Assembly (NCBI GenBank): GCA_031546985.1
Contig: JAVBJN010000050.1
Coordinates: 1-64,000 of the forward strand
Direction: 5' to 3'
DNA from: JAVBJN01 sp031546985
GTDB taxonomy: Bacteria; Bacteroidota; Bacteroidia; Chitinophagales; Chitinophagaceae
DNA length: 64,000 bases
Every line of letters begins with the position of its first letter. The first letter of the stretch is position 1. Made by a program: the position numbers and the translations under genes. A model generated the notes under the pieces. That model did not search any database and had not been told where the DNA came from. It was given only the letters and a program-made list of their open reading frames with translations. Shown here piece by piece: positions 1 to 7,538 of this stretch.

Positions 1-930
1 CTCGGAGGCGAAATAGCCATGGAGCAGGCTTTCCTGAAGTTTGACATAAACCGCGATCTGTACCTGGTTGCTGGTTTGTTTATTCCCCGTATTGGTTTGA
101 TTAACGAAAACCACCTGCCCAACACCTTTAATGGTGTAGACCGTACGCAGGTGGAGACCTATATTATTCCTGCTACCTGGCGCGAGTTGGGTGTGGGTGT
201 TTATGGCCGTATTCATGCATTGGATGGTTTAAACTATTCCTTTGCGCTTATGAACGGCTTTAACGTAGCCGGGCTCGAATCGGGCTCGGGTTGGAGAGAA
301 GGCCCGTATCTTGGGTTTAACGCTTCTGCCGCCAACCTCGCGGTTACGGGTTCATTGCTGTATTACTGGAACGATTTCCGCTTTCAGGCCTCTGGTTATT
401 ATGCCGGTGGTGTGGGCATTACACCGCGAGTAGCAGACAGTCTGCACATCGACCGTGGTGTATTTGGCATTCCGGTATGGCTTACAGAAGCCAATATGGT
501 ATACCGCCATAATGGTATTGAGGTAAAAGCACTGGGTGCCATAAATGGCATTCCTGACGCGGCCGATGTAAACCGGGTGTATGCCAATAATGTGGCCAAG
601 CGTATGTATGGCGCATATGTGGAGCTGGGTTACGATATTTTGCACAACAGCCGCAAGCACCGTTCCCTCACACCATTTGCCCGTTACGAAACCTTGAACA
701 TGAATGCCGACCTGCCCGAAAACGGGGTAGAGAACGGTGCGCTTAACCAGCAATATTTATTTGTGGGCGGTAGCTACAAACCCGTGCGTGGGGTGGTGAT
801 CAAAGCAGATGTAATGCTGCGCAGCACCGGCGATCTTAACCGCCAGCTGCAGTTTACACCATACCCGGTAAATGTGCCTTATTATAAAAACAACGCCCTG
901 GTAAACCTGGGCATCGGCTATAGTTTCTAA
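1..930 (+). CDS. Outer-membrane porin-like beta-barrel protein (5' end outside window)
   Basis: The reading frame is open from base 1, so the gene starts upstream of the window and the internal ATG at 19 is not the real start. The visible 309 codons alternate polar and hydrophobic residues with many Gly, Tyr and Asn, and end in a Phe (GIGYSF), as outer-membrane beta-barrels do. The stretch near visible residues 15-40 (LAGLFIPRIGL-type strands) resembles phosphate-selective porin O/P-like proteins, but I cannot assign a substrate. It overlaps the next gene by one base (TAATG), so it is translationally coupled to the Rieske protein and probably feeds the same periplasmic iron/redox module. Seen: barrel-like composition and overlap. 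Inferred: porin role. Confidence 0.75.
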   Translation, partial: LGGEIAMEQAFLKFDINRDLYLVAGLFIPRIGLINENHLPNTFNGVDRTQVETYIIPATWRELGVGVYGRIHALDGLNYSFALMNGFNVAGLESGSGWREGPYLGFNASAANLAVTGSLLYYWNDFRFQASGYYAGGVGITPRVADSLHIDRGVFGIPVWLTEANMVYRHNGIEVKALGAINGIPDAADVNRVYANNVAKRMYGAYVELGYDILHNSRKHRSLTPFARYETLNMNADLPENGVENGALNQQYLFVGGSYKPVRGVVIKADVMLRSTGDLNRQLQFTPYPVNVPYYKNNALVNLGIGYSF

Positions 931-1388
931 TGAGCAACAGACGTACCTTTCTTAAACAGGCCTGTGGCGCTACCTGCGGTATTATTGCAGGTGTACTGCT
1001 GAGCGATCTGGTTAAGGCCGCACCCGCAGGTAAGAAGCCCTTTAAGGTAGAAATGAATGAGCAGAACCAGGTGAATATTCCCTTGGAAGCGATGGAAGAT
1101 GAGGTGCTCACGGTGCGGGTAAAAGACCTGGAGTATGATGTGCTGCTGTACCGCAAAAAAACAGAAGAGGTAATAGAATACAAATCGGTTTACCTCCGCT
1201 GCACCCATTTCGATAATGCGCTTAAAGTAACGCCCGGCGGCCTGGTATGTAACATGCACGGCAGCCGTTTCGATTTTGAAGGCAATGTAACCGAATCGCC
1301 GGCACAGCGACCACTGCTACAGTTTCCGGCCACATTTAATGCAGAAACCAATTTAATTACGATACAAATTCAAAACCATGAACAATAG
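930..1388 (+). CDS. Tat-exported Rieske [2Fe-2S] protein
   Basis: 152 residues. The N-terminus carries a twin-arginine motif (NRRTFLK, residues 3-9) followed by a hydrophobic stretch, which fits export of an already folded Fe-S protein. The Rieske cluster ligands are visible as C91-x-H93 and C107-x2-H110, inside CTHFDNAL and GGLVCNMHGSRFDF. This is a stand-alone Rieske domain with no oxygenase catalytic domain and no cytochrome b neighbour, so it should be a periplasmic or membrane-anchored one-electron carrier. It overlaps the porin gene by one base and the imelysin gene by 11 bases, so the genes are tightly coupled. Its partner is probably the di-heme protein two genes downstream (inference). 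Confidence 0.88.
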   Translation: MSNRRTFLKQACGATCGIIAGVLLSDLVKAAPAGKKPFKVEMNEQNQVNIPLEAMEDEVLTVRVKDLEYDVLLYRKKTEEVIEYKSVYLRCTHFDNALKVTPGGLVCNMHGSRFDFEGNVTESPAQRPLLQFPATFNAETNLITIQIQNHEQ

Positions 1389-2454
1389 ACTTTTACTGGC
1401 TGCCGCAGCAGGCGTACTCGCTTTTTCGGCATGTAAAAAAGATGAAAACAAACCCACCACCAGCACTCCTGTAGAAGTGAGTACTGTGCTGAAGAGTGTT
1501 GCGACCAACGTGTATGCTTCTACCTATGCAGACTTGTATGGCAAAACCCAGCAGTTGCGCACCGATATTGATGCGTTTACCACTACTGCCAATGCCACCA
1601 ACCTGGAAAAATGCCGTACCAGCTGGAAGGTAGCCCGCTCTGCCTGGGAGCAGTCGGAGAGCTTCCTGTTTGGCCCGGTTTCTACCGACAACATCGATCC
1701 CCGTATCGATACATGGCCTGTAGATTATAACGCACTGGATAGTGTGATGAACACTGCTAATCCTTTGTCTGAAACTTTTGTAGATGGCCTGCCCGAAGGG
1801 CTGAAAGGTTTTCACCCGATTGAGTACCTGTTGTTTGGTCTCAATGGACAGAAAGTACCTGCCGACTTTACTACCCGTCAGAAAGAATTCCTGATGGGCC
1901 TTTCTCAGAATATGCTCAAACTTACGCAATCGCTTACCAATGGTTGGGATATGACCAGCAGCACCAGCTATTATGCCGATTTTACCACCGCTGGTACCAC
2001 GGGTAACAACATTTACTCTACCCGCCGCCAGGCAATGGTAGATGCAATTACCGCAATGGCAGAAATCTGCGGCGAGGTGGCAGAAGGTAAAATCAAAGAA
2101 CCGTTTGATGCGCAGGATCCTTCACTGGAAGAGTCTCCTTTTAGCGGCAACTCTATGATCGACTTTACCGACAACATTAAAGGTGTAATGAACGTATACC
2201 AGGGTAAATACAATGGTGTAGACGGCATTGGTATCGAAGACTGGATGCAGCAAAACAACGCCCAGCTGGATGGCAAAATTAAAAATGCATATACCAACGC
2301 GATTAACGCGATGAACAGCGTAACCGTTAAGTTTGGCGATGCGATCACCAGCCAGAAAGTACAGTTGCAAAATGCAATGACCGCTATTGGCGCGCTTAAA
2401 ACCGTGCTGGAAGATGAGGCATTGCCTTTTGTAAAGCAAAAAATCAACAACTAA
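1378..2454 (+). CDS. Imelysin-family (M75) iron-regulated lipoprotein
   Basis: 358 residues. The lipobox FSAC puts the lipidated Cys at residue 19, followed by a charged linker rich in Lys, Asp and Thr. The signature GxHxxE is present as GFHPIEYLLFG near residue 145, and the protein is mostly helical, as in imelysin/IrpA/EfeO-M75 proteins. Known family members bind iron-related ligands at the cell surface or in the periplasm; protease activity is disputed. The gene overlaps the end of the Rieske gene and is 10 bases from the di-heme gene, so it lies inside one transcription unit. Expected role: iron capture or sensing in the envelope. The function is inferred from family and context; the exact ligand is unknown. 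Confidence 0.85.
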   Translation: MNNRLLLAAAAGVLAFSACKKDENKPTTSTPVEVSTVLKSVATNVYASTYADLYGKTQQLRTDIDAFTTTANATNLEKCRTSWKVARSAWEQSESFLFGPVSTDNIDPRIDTWPVDYNALDSVMNTANPLSETFVDGLPEGLKGFHPIEYLLFGLNGQKVPADFTTRQKEFLMGLSQNMLKLTQSLTNGWDMTSSTSYYADFTTAGTTGNNIYSTRRQAMVDAITAMAEICGEVAEGKIKEPFDAQDPSLEESPFSGNSMIDFTDNIKGVMNVYQGKYNGVDGIGIEDWMQQNNAQLDGKIKNAYTNAINAMNSVTVKFGDAITSQKVQLQNAMTAIGALKTVLEDEALPFVKQKINN

Positions 2455-2464
2455 AGTTTATAGT

Positions 2465-3859
2465 GTGAAGAGGATTCCCGTGAGCAGGTTATCTTATGCG
2501 TTTGTAATAGCCGGCAGTTTGCTGGCTATTACTTATTCGTGCCGCAAACCCCAGGAGTATAAGGAAAGCGAAACGGAAGAATGGTTTTCCGGCGGTTCCG
2601 CTACGGTGTTTGATGAAACGAAAGACGCATTTGCCAAAATGATGCCTGGTATGAGCGCTTTCTATTCGAAAGTGCATGAAGAAGGAGATGCGGCTTTTGA
2701 AGCCACGTTTGTAAGTGCGCCTGCTCCTGTGCACCAGGGTTTGGGCCCCGTTTACAACAGCAACTCCTGCTTTGCCTGCCACGTTAATGATGGCCGGGGT
2801 AAACTGCCTAATCCGGGCGAAAAACCGCTTTCACTTTTGTTACGCATTAGCATACCGGGTACCGATAGTCATGGCGGCCCGCTGGCAGTGCCGGGTTTTG
2901 GCACCCAGTTGCAACAGGTGGCCAACTATGGTATAGCCAAAGAAGCAGATATAGATATTCAGTACACCGAGATACCCGGCACGTTTGCCGATGGTACCGC
3001 TTATTCGCTTCGCAAACCCGTTTTTACTATTACAAATCCGTATATGGCTATGCCTGCGGGGGTAATGGTTTCGCCACGTATGGCGCCGCCTGTATTTGGA
3101 TTGGGTCTGCTCGAAGCTATTCCCGAAAGCCGTTTGCTGCAATTGTCCGACCCCGACGACAGGGATGGCAACGGCATCTCCGGCAGGGTAAACTATGTGT
3201 GGGATAATATGCAGAATCGTAAACGCATAGGCCGTTTTGGCTGGAAGAGCAATACGGTAGACCTGCAGCACCAGGTAGCCGGTGCCTACAATGAAGATAT
3301 GGGTATTACCACCTACGTTTTCCCTACCGAAAGTTCGCGCGGGCAAACGCAGGCCGATGGATTAACCGACGATCCTGAACTGCAGGATAGTGTGCTCAAT
3401 GCTGTAGTAATGTATGTGCAAACGCTTGCTGTGCCAGGCCGCCGCAATGCTTCGGATGTTGCTGTAAAACGCGGTAAGGAAGTGTTTATACAATCGGGTT
3501 GCATTAACTGCCATGTAGCAGAGCACCGCACCGATGTAAACATTACCGTTCCGGTATTGTCTAACCAAAGAATATTTCCTTACACCGATCTGCTCCTGCA
3601 CGATATGGGTGATGGCCTGGCCGATAACCGCCCCGATTTTGATGCCAGTGGCCGTGAATGGCGTACAGCACCGCTTTGGGGTATAGGGCTTACCGGCAAA
3701 GTAAACGGACATACCAATTTCCTGCACGATGGCCGTGCCCGCAGCTTGCTCGAAGCAGTGCTCTGGCATGGTGGCGAAGCAGAATCTGCTAAAGAAAATG
3801 TAAGAAAGCTACCCGCCGCCGATAGGCAGGCGCTGGTTAAGTTCCTGGAAAGTTTATAA
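2465..3859 (+). CDS. Di-heme oxidoreductase, DUF1111 (thiol-oxidoreductase-like) family
   Basis: 464 residues with a GTG start. Two c-type heme motifs are visible: CFACH near residue 102 and CINCH near residue 346. A hydrophobic N-terminus with a Cys at about residue 26 (TYSC) suggests export and possibly lipidation, although the lipobox is not ideal. The overall pattern (LEAIPE, DGNGISGR, DGRARSLLEAVLWHGGEA near the C-terminus) matches the DUF1111 family of MauG/peroxidase-like di-heme proteins. These are often encoded next to imelysins, as here. In this operon it could oxidise Fe(II) or pass electrons to or from the Rieske protein; that is inference. It is followed directly by a strong terminator, so it is the last gene of the operon. 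Confidence 0.87.
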   Translation: MKRIPVSRLSYAFVIAGSLLAITYSCRKPQEYKESETEEWFSGGSATVFDETKDAFAKMMPGMSAFYSKVHEEGDAAFEATFVSAPAPVHQGLGPVYNSNSCFACHVNDGRGKLPNPGEKPLSLLLRISIPGTDSHGGPLAVPGFGTQLQQVANYGIAKEADIDIQYTEIPGTFADGTAYSLRKPVFTITNPYMAMPAGVMVSPRMAPPVFGLGLLEAIPESRLLQLSDPDDRDGNGISGRVNYVWDNMQNRKRIGRFGWKSNTVDLQHQVAGAYNEDMGITTYVFPTESSRGQTQADGLTDDPELQDSVLNAVVMYVQTLAVPGRRNASDVAVKRGKEVFIQSGCINCHVAEHRTDVNITVPVLSNQRIFPYTDLLLHDMGDGLADNRPDFDASGREWRTAPLWGIGLTGKVNGHTNFLHDGRARSLLEAVLWHGGEAESAKENVRKLPAADRQALVKFLESL

Positions 3860-3864
3860 CACAA

Positions 3865-3886
3865 GGCTGCTTCGGCAGCCTTTTTT
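3865..3886 (+). terminator. Intrinsic terminator after the iron/redox operon
   Basis: Stem GGCTGC / GCAGCC with a TTCG tetraloop followed by six T, five bases after the di-heme gene. Confidence 0.92.
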
Positions 3887-4280
3887 ATTACCTATGATAA
3901 GGCCAACATTATAGTGTGGTGATGTGTGAAGGCTAAGCCGTTTTTTTTTTGAACTCGTTTATCATCAGGGTACTTAGGTCAAAGTCACAGTAGCACAGTA
4001 GTTATATCAAGGCACTATTCCGAAAACGCGATGTAATCGTTTTCGGACGGTTTTTGGGTTACTTTTTTTCCGCAAAAAAATAAGAGAAGAAGATGAGCAG
4101 TAATGAGATGATATTGTTGCAAGGTTGTGGCATACAGCTATAGAAGTGAGGAAATGGTAACTATCCGTAGATGCGAGTACGCTCCCCCGATCTGTCGGAA
4201 TGTTTTATTGCCGGTAATTTCGCAATTTCGTGTAACCATTACGGCTTGTTTTCGTTATACTCTCGTTACAGATTAAAACT
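3887..4280. other. 394-base intergenic region with a dispersed repeat
   Basis: No credible gene. The middle (3982-4084) is copy A of a dispersed two-hairpin repeat listed separately. The rest is AT-rich leader DNA before the secreted protein at 4281. No perfect TAnnTTTG promoter element is seen; TAATTTCG at about 4216 is one mismatch away. Confidence 0.6.
3982..4084 (+). repeat. Dispersed two-hairpin repeat, copy A
   Basis: Begins with AAGTCACAGTAG. Exactly 38 bases on is the inverted repeat CCGAAAACG / CGTTTTCGG with a 9-base spacer (4020-4046), then a T-rich stretch and a second near-palindrome GTTACTTTTTTTCC..GCAAAAAAATAAG (4058-4084). Copy B at 13892-13997 has the same blocks in the same order and the same 38-base first spacing. 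Confidence 0.85.
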
Positions 4281-4763
4281 ATGAAGCGTATTGCTCTCCT
4301 AATGTTGTTGTTGCCTGCCGCCAATAGCTTATTGGCTCAGCAGGTGCCCCGCCGCTTAAAAGAGGTGGAGATATCGACGTATGGCCAATACAAACAGGAT
4401 TCTTTGCACATAGAAGAAACTTACCGCGAGATTATAGATGCCAAACCTACGCCTATGGTGCGCAGCATTTTTCCGCCAGCCATTTCAGTTACAGCCGTAG
4501 CAGAAAAATTCAGCCGCAAATACAAGCGCAAATGGGCCTTTCAGAAGCGGGTGGTAAACTACCAGCAGGAGCAATTTGTAGCTACCCGTTATTACCCGGC
4601 ATTGGTGCAGCAGCTTACCCTGCTCGAAGGCGAAGCGGTAGCTGCCTTTATGAACCATTACCCCATGGCCTACGACTTTGCCCGCACGGCCTCAGTGCTC
4701 GAAATTAAATGTTGGATCAAAGCCAATTTTAAAGAATACAGAAATAAGGTAGCACTGCGCTAG
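4281..4763 (+). CDS. Small secreted protein of unknown function
   Basis: 160 residues. A clear signal peptide occupies residues 1-20 (hydrophobic core ending LLAQ, cleavage before QVPRR). The mature part is basic, with KFSRKYKRKWAF around residues 75-86 and predicted helices toward the C-terminus (LEIKCWIKANFKEYR). No domain is recognised. It stands alone between a repeat-containing intergenic region and a nucleotidyltransferase gene 50 bases downstream. Export to the periplasm or surface is supported by the signal peptide only. Confidence 0.7.
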   Translation: MKRIALLMLLLPAANSLLAQQVPRRLKEVEISTYGQYKQDSLHIEETYREIIDAKPTPMVRSIFPPAISVTAVAEKFSRKYKRKWAFQKRVVNYQQEQFVATRYYPALVQQLTLLEGEAVAAFMNHYPMAYDFARTASVLEIKCWIKANFKEYRNKVALR

Positions 4764-4816
4764 TGCCCGTTTTACCGGGTTAAGTGGTATCTTGCCGCAG
4801 CAATCTGCATAGCCTT

Positions 4817-5533
4817 ATGAAAGCCATGATTCTCGCCGCTGGTCTCGGTACCCGCCTCAAACCCTTTACCGATCATCACCCCAAAGCGTTAGCGCAGGTT
4901 AACGGAAAGTCTCTGTTGCAACGCAACATCCTTTACCTGCAGCAGCAAGGTATTTTCGATGTGGTGGTTAATGTGCATCATTTTGCCGATCAGATCATTG
5001 ATGTGTTGGAAGAGAACCAGGGCTGGGGCAGCCGCTTCGAAATTTCTGATGAGCGCAATGCGGTATTGGAAACCGGTGGCGGCTTGCTCCACGCACGTCC
5101 GTTGCTGGAGGGTGAAGACTATTTTGTAGTGATGAATGCAGATGTGCTGACCGATCTGGATATGAAAGCCATGATGCAGGCTCATGAGGCTTCTGGTGCC
5201 ATCAGCACATTGGCGGTGACCAACCGCAGTTCTTCCCGCCATTTTTTATTTAACGCAGCAGGTCGATTGTGCGGCTGGGGCAATGCTGCTACAGGGGAGC
5301 AAAAAATAAAAATTGAAGCGCCCGGGTTGCAACCCAAAGCCTTTAGCGGCATACACCTTATGCATCCGGCTATTTTTAACCATATACACCGCGAAGGCAA
5401 ATTCTCTATTGTAGATGCCTACCTGGATATGGCGGCAGGCCAACCCATTTATGGTTTTGACCACAGCAATGGTAAGTTTATAGATGTAGGCAAGCCCGAA
5501 AGTATAGCATTGGCAGAGCAGCTGTTTGGGTAG
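4817..5533 (+). CDS. Sugar-phosphate nucleotidyltransferase (NDP-sugar pyrophosphorylase, MurU-like)
   Basis: 238 residues from the ATG at 4817. An upstream in-frame GTG at 4784 would add 11 residues before the conserved start and is unlikely. The activation loop MILAAGLGTRLKPFTD opens the protein and FVVMNADVLTDLD near residue 100 supplies the metal/nucleotide Asp. The GxGTR loop and single-domain length fit short pyrophosphorylases such as N-acetylmuramate-1-phosphate uridylyltransferase. It would make an activated sugar from NTP and a sugar-1-phosphate in the cytoplasm. There is no amgK-type kinase beside it on this side, so the exact sugar is not settled. A role in cell-wall sugar recycling is plausible. 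Confidence 0.82.
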   Translation: MKAMILAAGLGTRLKPFTDHHPKALAQVNGKSLLQRNILYLQQQGIFDVVVNVHHFADQIIDVLEENQGWGSRFEISDERNAVLETGGGLLHARPLLEGEDYFVVMNADVLTDLDMKAMMQAHEASGAISTLAVTNRSSSRHFLFNAAGRLCGWGNAATGEQKIKIEAPGLQPKAFSGIHLMHPAIFNHIHREGKFSIVDAYLDMAAGQPIYGFDHSNGKFIDVGKPESIALAEQLFG

Positions 5534-5558
5534 TAACGTTGCTGGGGTTTGTTCAAAA

Positions 5559-5674
5559 TGTCATCCGGGGTGATATGATCTTCTCTGAGTGCCGGGCACC
5601 ATCTATAGCTTTAGAACCTCTTTCGCAGTAAGAGATCCTGCTTCCCATTCGTGCCGCACGGGTGCAGGATGACA
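5559..5674 (-). repeat. REP/MITE-like palindromic repeat, copy 1
   Basis: Bounded by TGTCATCC at 5559-5566 and its reverse complement GGATGACA at 5667-5674. Read on the minus strand it begins TGTCATCCTGCACC and reaches GCAGGATCTC 43 bases later, so ATCCTGC pairs with GCAGGAT. A second copy lies at 21973-22013, where the pair is ATGCTGC/GCAGCAT. Confidence 0.8.
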
Positions 5675-5739
5675 GAAAAGGTGTGCACCTGGTAGTAATG
5701 AATCGTTATTGCTTAGTCTTGGGTAACCAACCGATTACC

Positions 5740-5765
5740 AGGTCCGCAGGTCCTGTCAGGTCTGG
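5740..5765. repeat. CCTGTCAGGTCT repeat block
   Basis: CCAGGTC at 5738-5744 and CCTGTCAGGTCT at 5752-5763. The same words occur several times in both orientations at 48422-48580. Confidence 0.65.
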
Positions 5766-5838
5766 GTGGGATTTGCTCTGGCAGGCCCTCTCTCGTTTTA
5801 TGTTCACTTTTACGCCTATTCACTTTTGCCATTTTACC

Positions 5839-6114
5839 TTATTCCATCCCAAACAACAACCGCCCAAACCACAGGATATTACCCACACAAAACAACTGGA
5901 ATACCCAGAAACTAATTTTGTACGCAAGCGGCAAATAGTGATGCCGGAAATACAAGCTGGTAGATAGGACTAATAGTACCGTTGTACCCAGCAGTAAGCC
6001 CAGCGGCTTATCCATCCAGTCGGTTTTAATGCTGCTGTTTACCGCCGGGTTTAAATACAGCCAGAACAGTGTGTGCATAATGGCCATAGTCATAGGTACG
6101 ATCCTGTATTCCAT
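5839..6114 (-). CDS. Small membrane protein of unknown function
   Basis: 91 residues. Three hydrophobic segments are visible: residues 5-22 (IVPMTMAIMHTLFWLYL), 38-54 (LGLLLGTTVLLVLSTSL) and 66-86 (ISFWVFQLFCVGNILWFG), with charged residues between them. The composition argues for a real inner-membrane protein rather than a random frame. No family is recognised. It is convergent with the repeat region and divergent from the SPFH gene at 6240. An overlapping plus-strand frame here has no supporting features. Confidence 0.6.
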   Translation of the reverse strand: MEYRIVPMTMAIMHTLFWLYLNPAVNSSIKTDWMDKPLGLLLGTTVLLVLSTSLYFRHHYLPLAYKISFWVFQLFCVGNILWFGRLLFGME

Positions 6115-6239
6115 AAGGGCAGCAATTTACAGTAGCCGGCGCATATGCAAAAGTGCAAGGCAGGCCTTATCCAATATTTTTTGTTTATGTGCCGTTTATT
6201 ATTTAATTTGATATCATTATGATATCAAAATCTATGATT

Positions 6240-7112
6240 ATGGAAAAACAACTTAAACCTATTGGCGGTGGAATAATGATACTGGTAGCCCTGCTTACCG
6301 TAGCCGCAGCCGTTTTCTGCTTTACACAAGTAACCGACGAAGGACATGTTGGATATGTGGTAGGCGGTATACTACTGCTGGTTACTACCATCTTTATTTT
6401 GAAAGGCCTCCTGGTACTTAGCCCCAACCATTCCCGTGTGCTTACCTTTTTTGGTAAATATGTGGGTACGGTAAAAGACAATGGCCTGTTTTGGGTAAAC
6501 CCGTTGTACCGTGGTTATGCCATCTCCCTGCGTTCGCAAAACCTCAATGGCCGCATTCTTAAAGTAAATGATAAGATTGGTAACCCGATAGAGATTGCCG
6601 CCGTTATTGTATGGCAGGTAAAAGACACTTACAAGGCCGCATTTGATGTAGCCAACTACCAGCAGTATGTAGACATCCAAAGTGAGGCATCGGTGCGCCA
6701 CCTGGCTGGTACCTGCCCTTACGATAACCTGGAGGTGGAGCATGCCGCAGGCATTACCCTCAGAGGAGGCACAGAGCAGGTAAATGAGATGCTGGAGAAG
6801 GAATTGAACGAGCGCCTGGCCCCTGCCGGTATTATGGTAGTAGAAGCCCGCATCAGTCACCTGGCATACAGTCCTGAGATTGCAGGTGCCATGTTGCAGC
6901 GCCAGCAGGCTACCGCTATTGTGGCTGCCCGCAGCAAGATTGTAGAAGGCGCAGTAGGCATGGTAGAAATGGCCCTGGCCGAACTGAGCAAAAAGCAGAT
7001 CGTAACCCTCGACGAAGAAAAGAAAGCAGCAATGGTAAGCAACCTGATGGTGGTGCTTTGTGGCGAAAAAGCCGCGCAACCTGTGCTGAATACCGGAACC
7101 TTGTACCAATAA
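6240..7112 (+). CDS. SPFH/band 7 (slipin-like) domain protein
   Basis: 290 residues from the ATG at 6240. An in-frame ATG at 6219 adds seven residues, but MEKQLKPIGG is the usual kind of N-terminus for this family. Two membrane segments (about residues 10-30 and 37-56) are followed by the SPFH core: GLFWVNPLY, then conserved strands up to about residue 210, and a helical C-terminal part rich in Glu, Ala and Lys. SPFH proteins form large membrane-bound oligomers or cages and organise membrane microdomains. The stop is 7 bases from the start of a ribbon-helix-helix gene, so the two are probably one operon. No NfeD-like partner is present here. Confidence 0.85.
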   Translation: MEKQLKPIGGGIMILVALLTVAAAVFCFTQVTDEGHVGYVVGGILLLVTTIFILKGLLVLSPNHSRVLTFFGKYVGTVKDNGLFWVNPLYRGYAISLRSQNLNGRILKVNDKIGNPIEIAAVIVWQVKDTYKAAFDVANYQQYVDIQSEASVRHLAGTCPYDNLEVEHAAGITLRGGTEQVNEMLEKELNERLAPAGIMVVEARISHLAYSPEIAGAMLQRQQATAIVAARSKIVEGAVGMVEMALAELSKKQIVTLDEEKKAAMVSNLMVVLCGEKAAQPVLNTGTLYQ

Positions 7113-7119
7113 CAGCGGT

Positions 7120-7314
7120 ATGGCAGATAAAAAGAATTTTGTGTTGAGACTGGATACGGAGCAGTACAAAGCCCTGGAAAAATGGGCTGCAGATGAGTTT
7201 CGTAGTGTAAACGGGCAGCTGGAATGGATTATTCAGCAGGCGCTTAAAAACGCCGGGCGATTGAAGGATCCGCCGGCCGGTACCGGAAGTAAGGACAATA
7301 AAAAACCTGCATGA
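7120..7314 (+). CDS. Arc-type ribbon-helix-helix protein
   Basis: 64 residues. FVLRLDTEQYKAL gives the DNA-contacting strand and first helix, and VNGQLEWIIQQAL the second helix, the classic Arc/MetJ fold. A short Pro/Gly/Lys-rich tail follows. It starts 7 bases after the SPFH gene and its stop codon lies inside a terminator hairpin, so it is the second and last gene of a two-gene unit. It may autoregulate the pair or, like some small helix-rich partners, bind the SPFH protein. There is no toxin gene next to it, so a toxin-antitoxin role is not supported. Confidence 0.8.
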   Translation: MADKKNFVLRLDTEQYKALEKWAADEFRSVNGQLEWIIQQALKNAGRLKDPPAGTGSKDNKKPA

Positions 7315-7332
7315 GTCATGCAGGTTTTTTTA
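7301..7332 (+). terminator. Bidirectional intrinsic terminator between convergent genes
   Basis: AAAAA-CCTGCATGA-G-TCATGCAGG-TTTTTTT. The stem overlaps the stop codon of the ribbon-helix-helix gene. The A run on the left lets it also end minus-strand transcription from the 46-residue gene. Confidence 0.9.
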
Positions 7333-7348
7333 TAAGTAACCGGTAAGA

Positions 7349-7489
7349 TTATTTTTCTTTCTTAGGCCCAAGGTATTTAGCCATTACGAAAATCAGCATA
7401 ACAACCATTACGATAACGAAGAACCAGTTGGTAAATACACCGATTTTAGTTCCGATTTCAAATGTGCTTGACAACAGTACTGTATTCAT
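7349..7489 (-). CDS. 46-residue single-pass membrane protein
   Basis: A short frame from ATG at 7489 to TAA at 7349: MNTVLLSSTFEIG, then a hydrophobic helix (about residues 18-39, NWFFVIVMVVMLIFVMAKYL) and a basic end GPKKEK. The single continuous transmembrane helix with positive charges after it is what a small inner-membrane protein looks like, and it fills the gap between two genes neatly. It lies 49 bases downstream of the E1 dehydrogenase gene on the same strand and ends at a bidirectional terminator. No function is known to me. Confidence 0.65.
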   Translation of the reverse strand: MNTVLLSSTFEIGTKIGVFTNWFFVIVMVVMLIFVMAKYLGPKKEK

Positions 7490-7538
7490 ATTGAGCCTTT
7501 TTAAAATTGTGCTGCAAATTACAAATAATATCCTAAAA

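Larger units (their letters stand above)
5534..5838. other. 305-base intergenic region made of repeats
   Basis: Contains a palindromic repeat bounded by inverted TGTCATCC/GGATGACA (5559-5674) and a CCTGTCAGGTCT-type repeat around 5740-5765. A 101-codon frame crossing it is a by-product of the repeats. No gene is supported. Confidence 0.65.

Noticed and set aside
5662..5967. 101-codon plus-strand frame
   Set aside because: Made of repeat sequence and the complement of the small membrane protein gene at 5839-6114.
7120..7314. Toxin-antitoxin module
   Set aside because: Only a ribbon-helix-helix gene is present; the neighbour is an SPFH protein, not a toxin.
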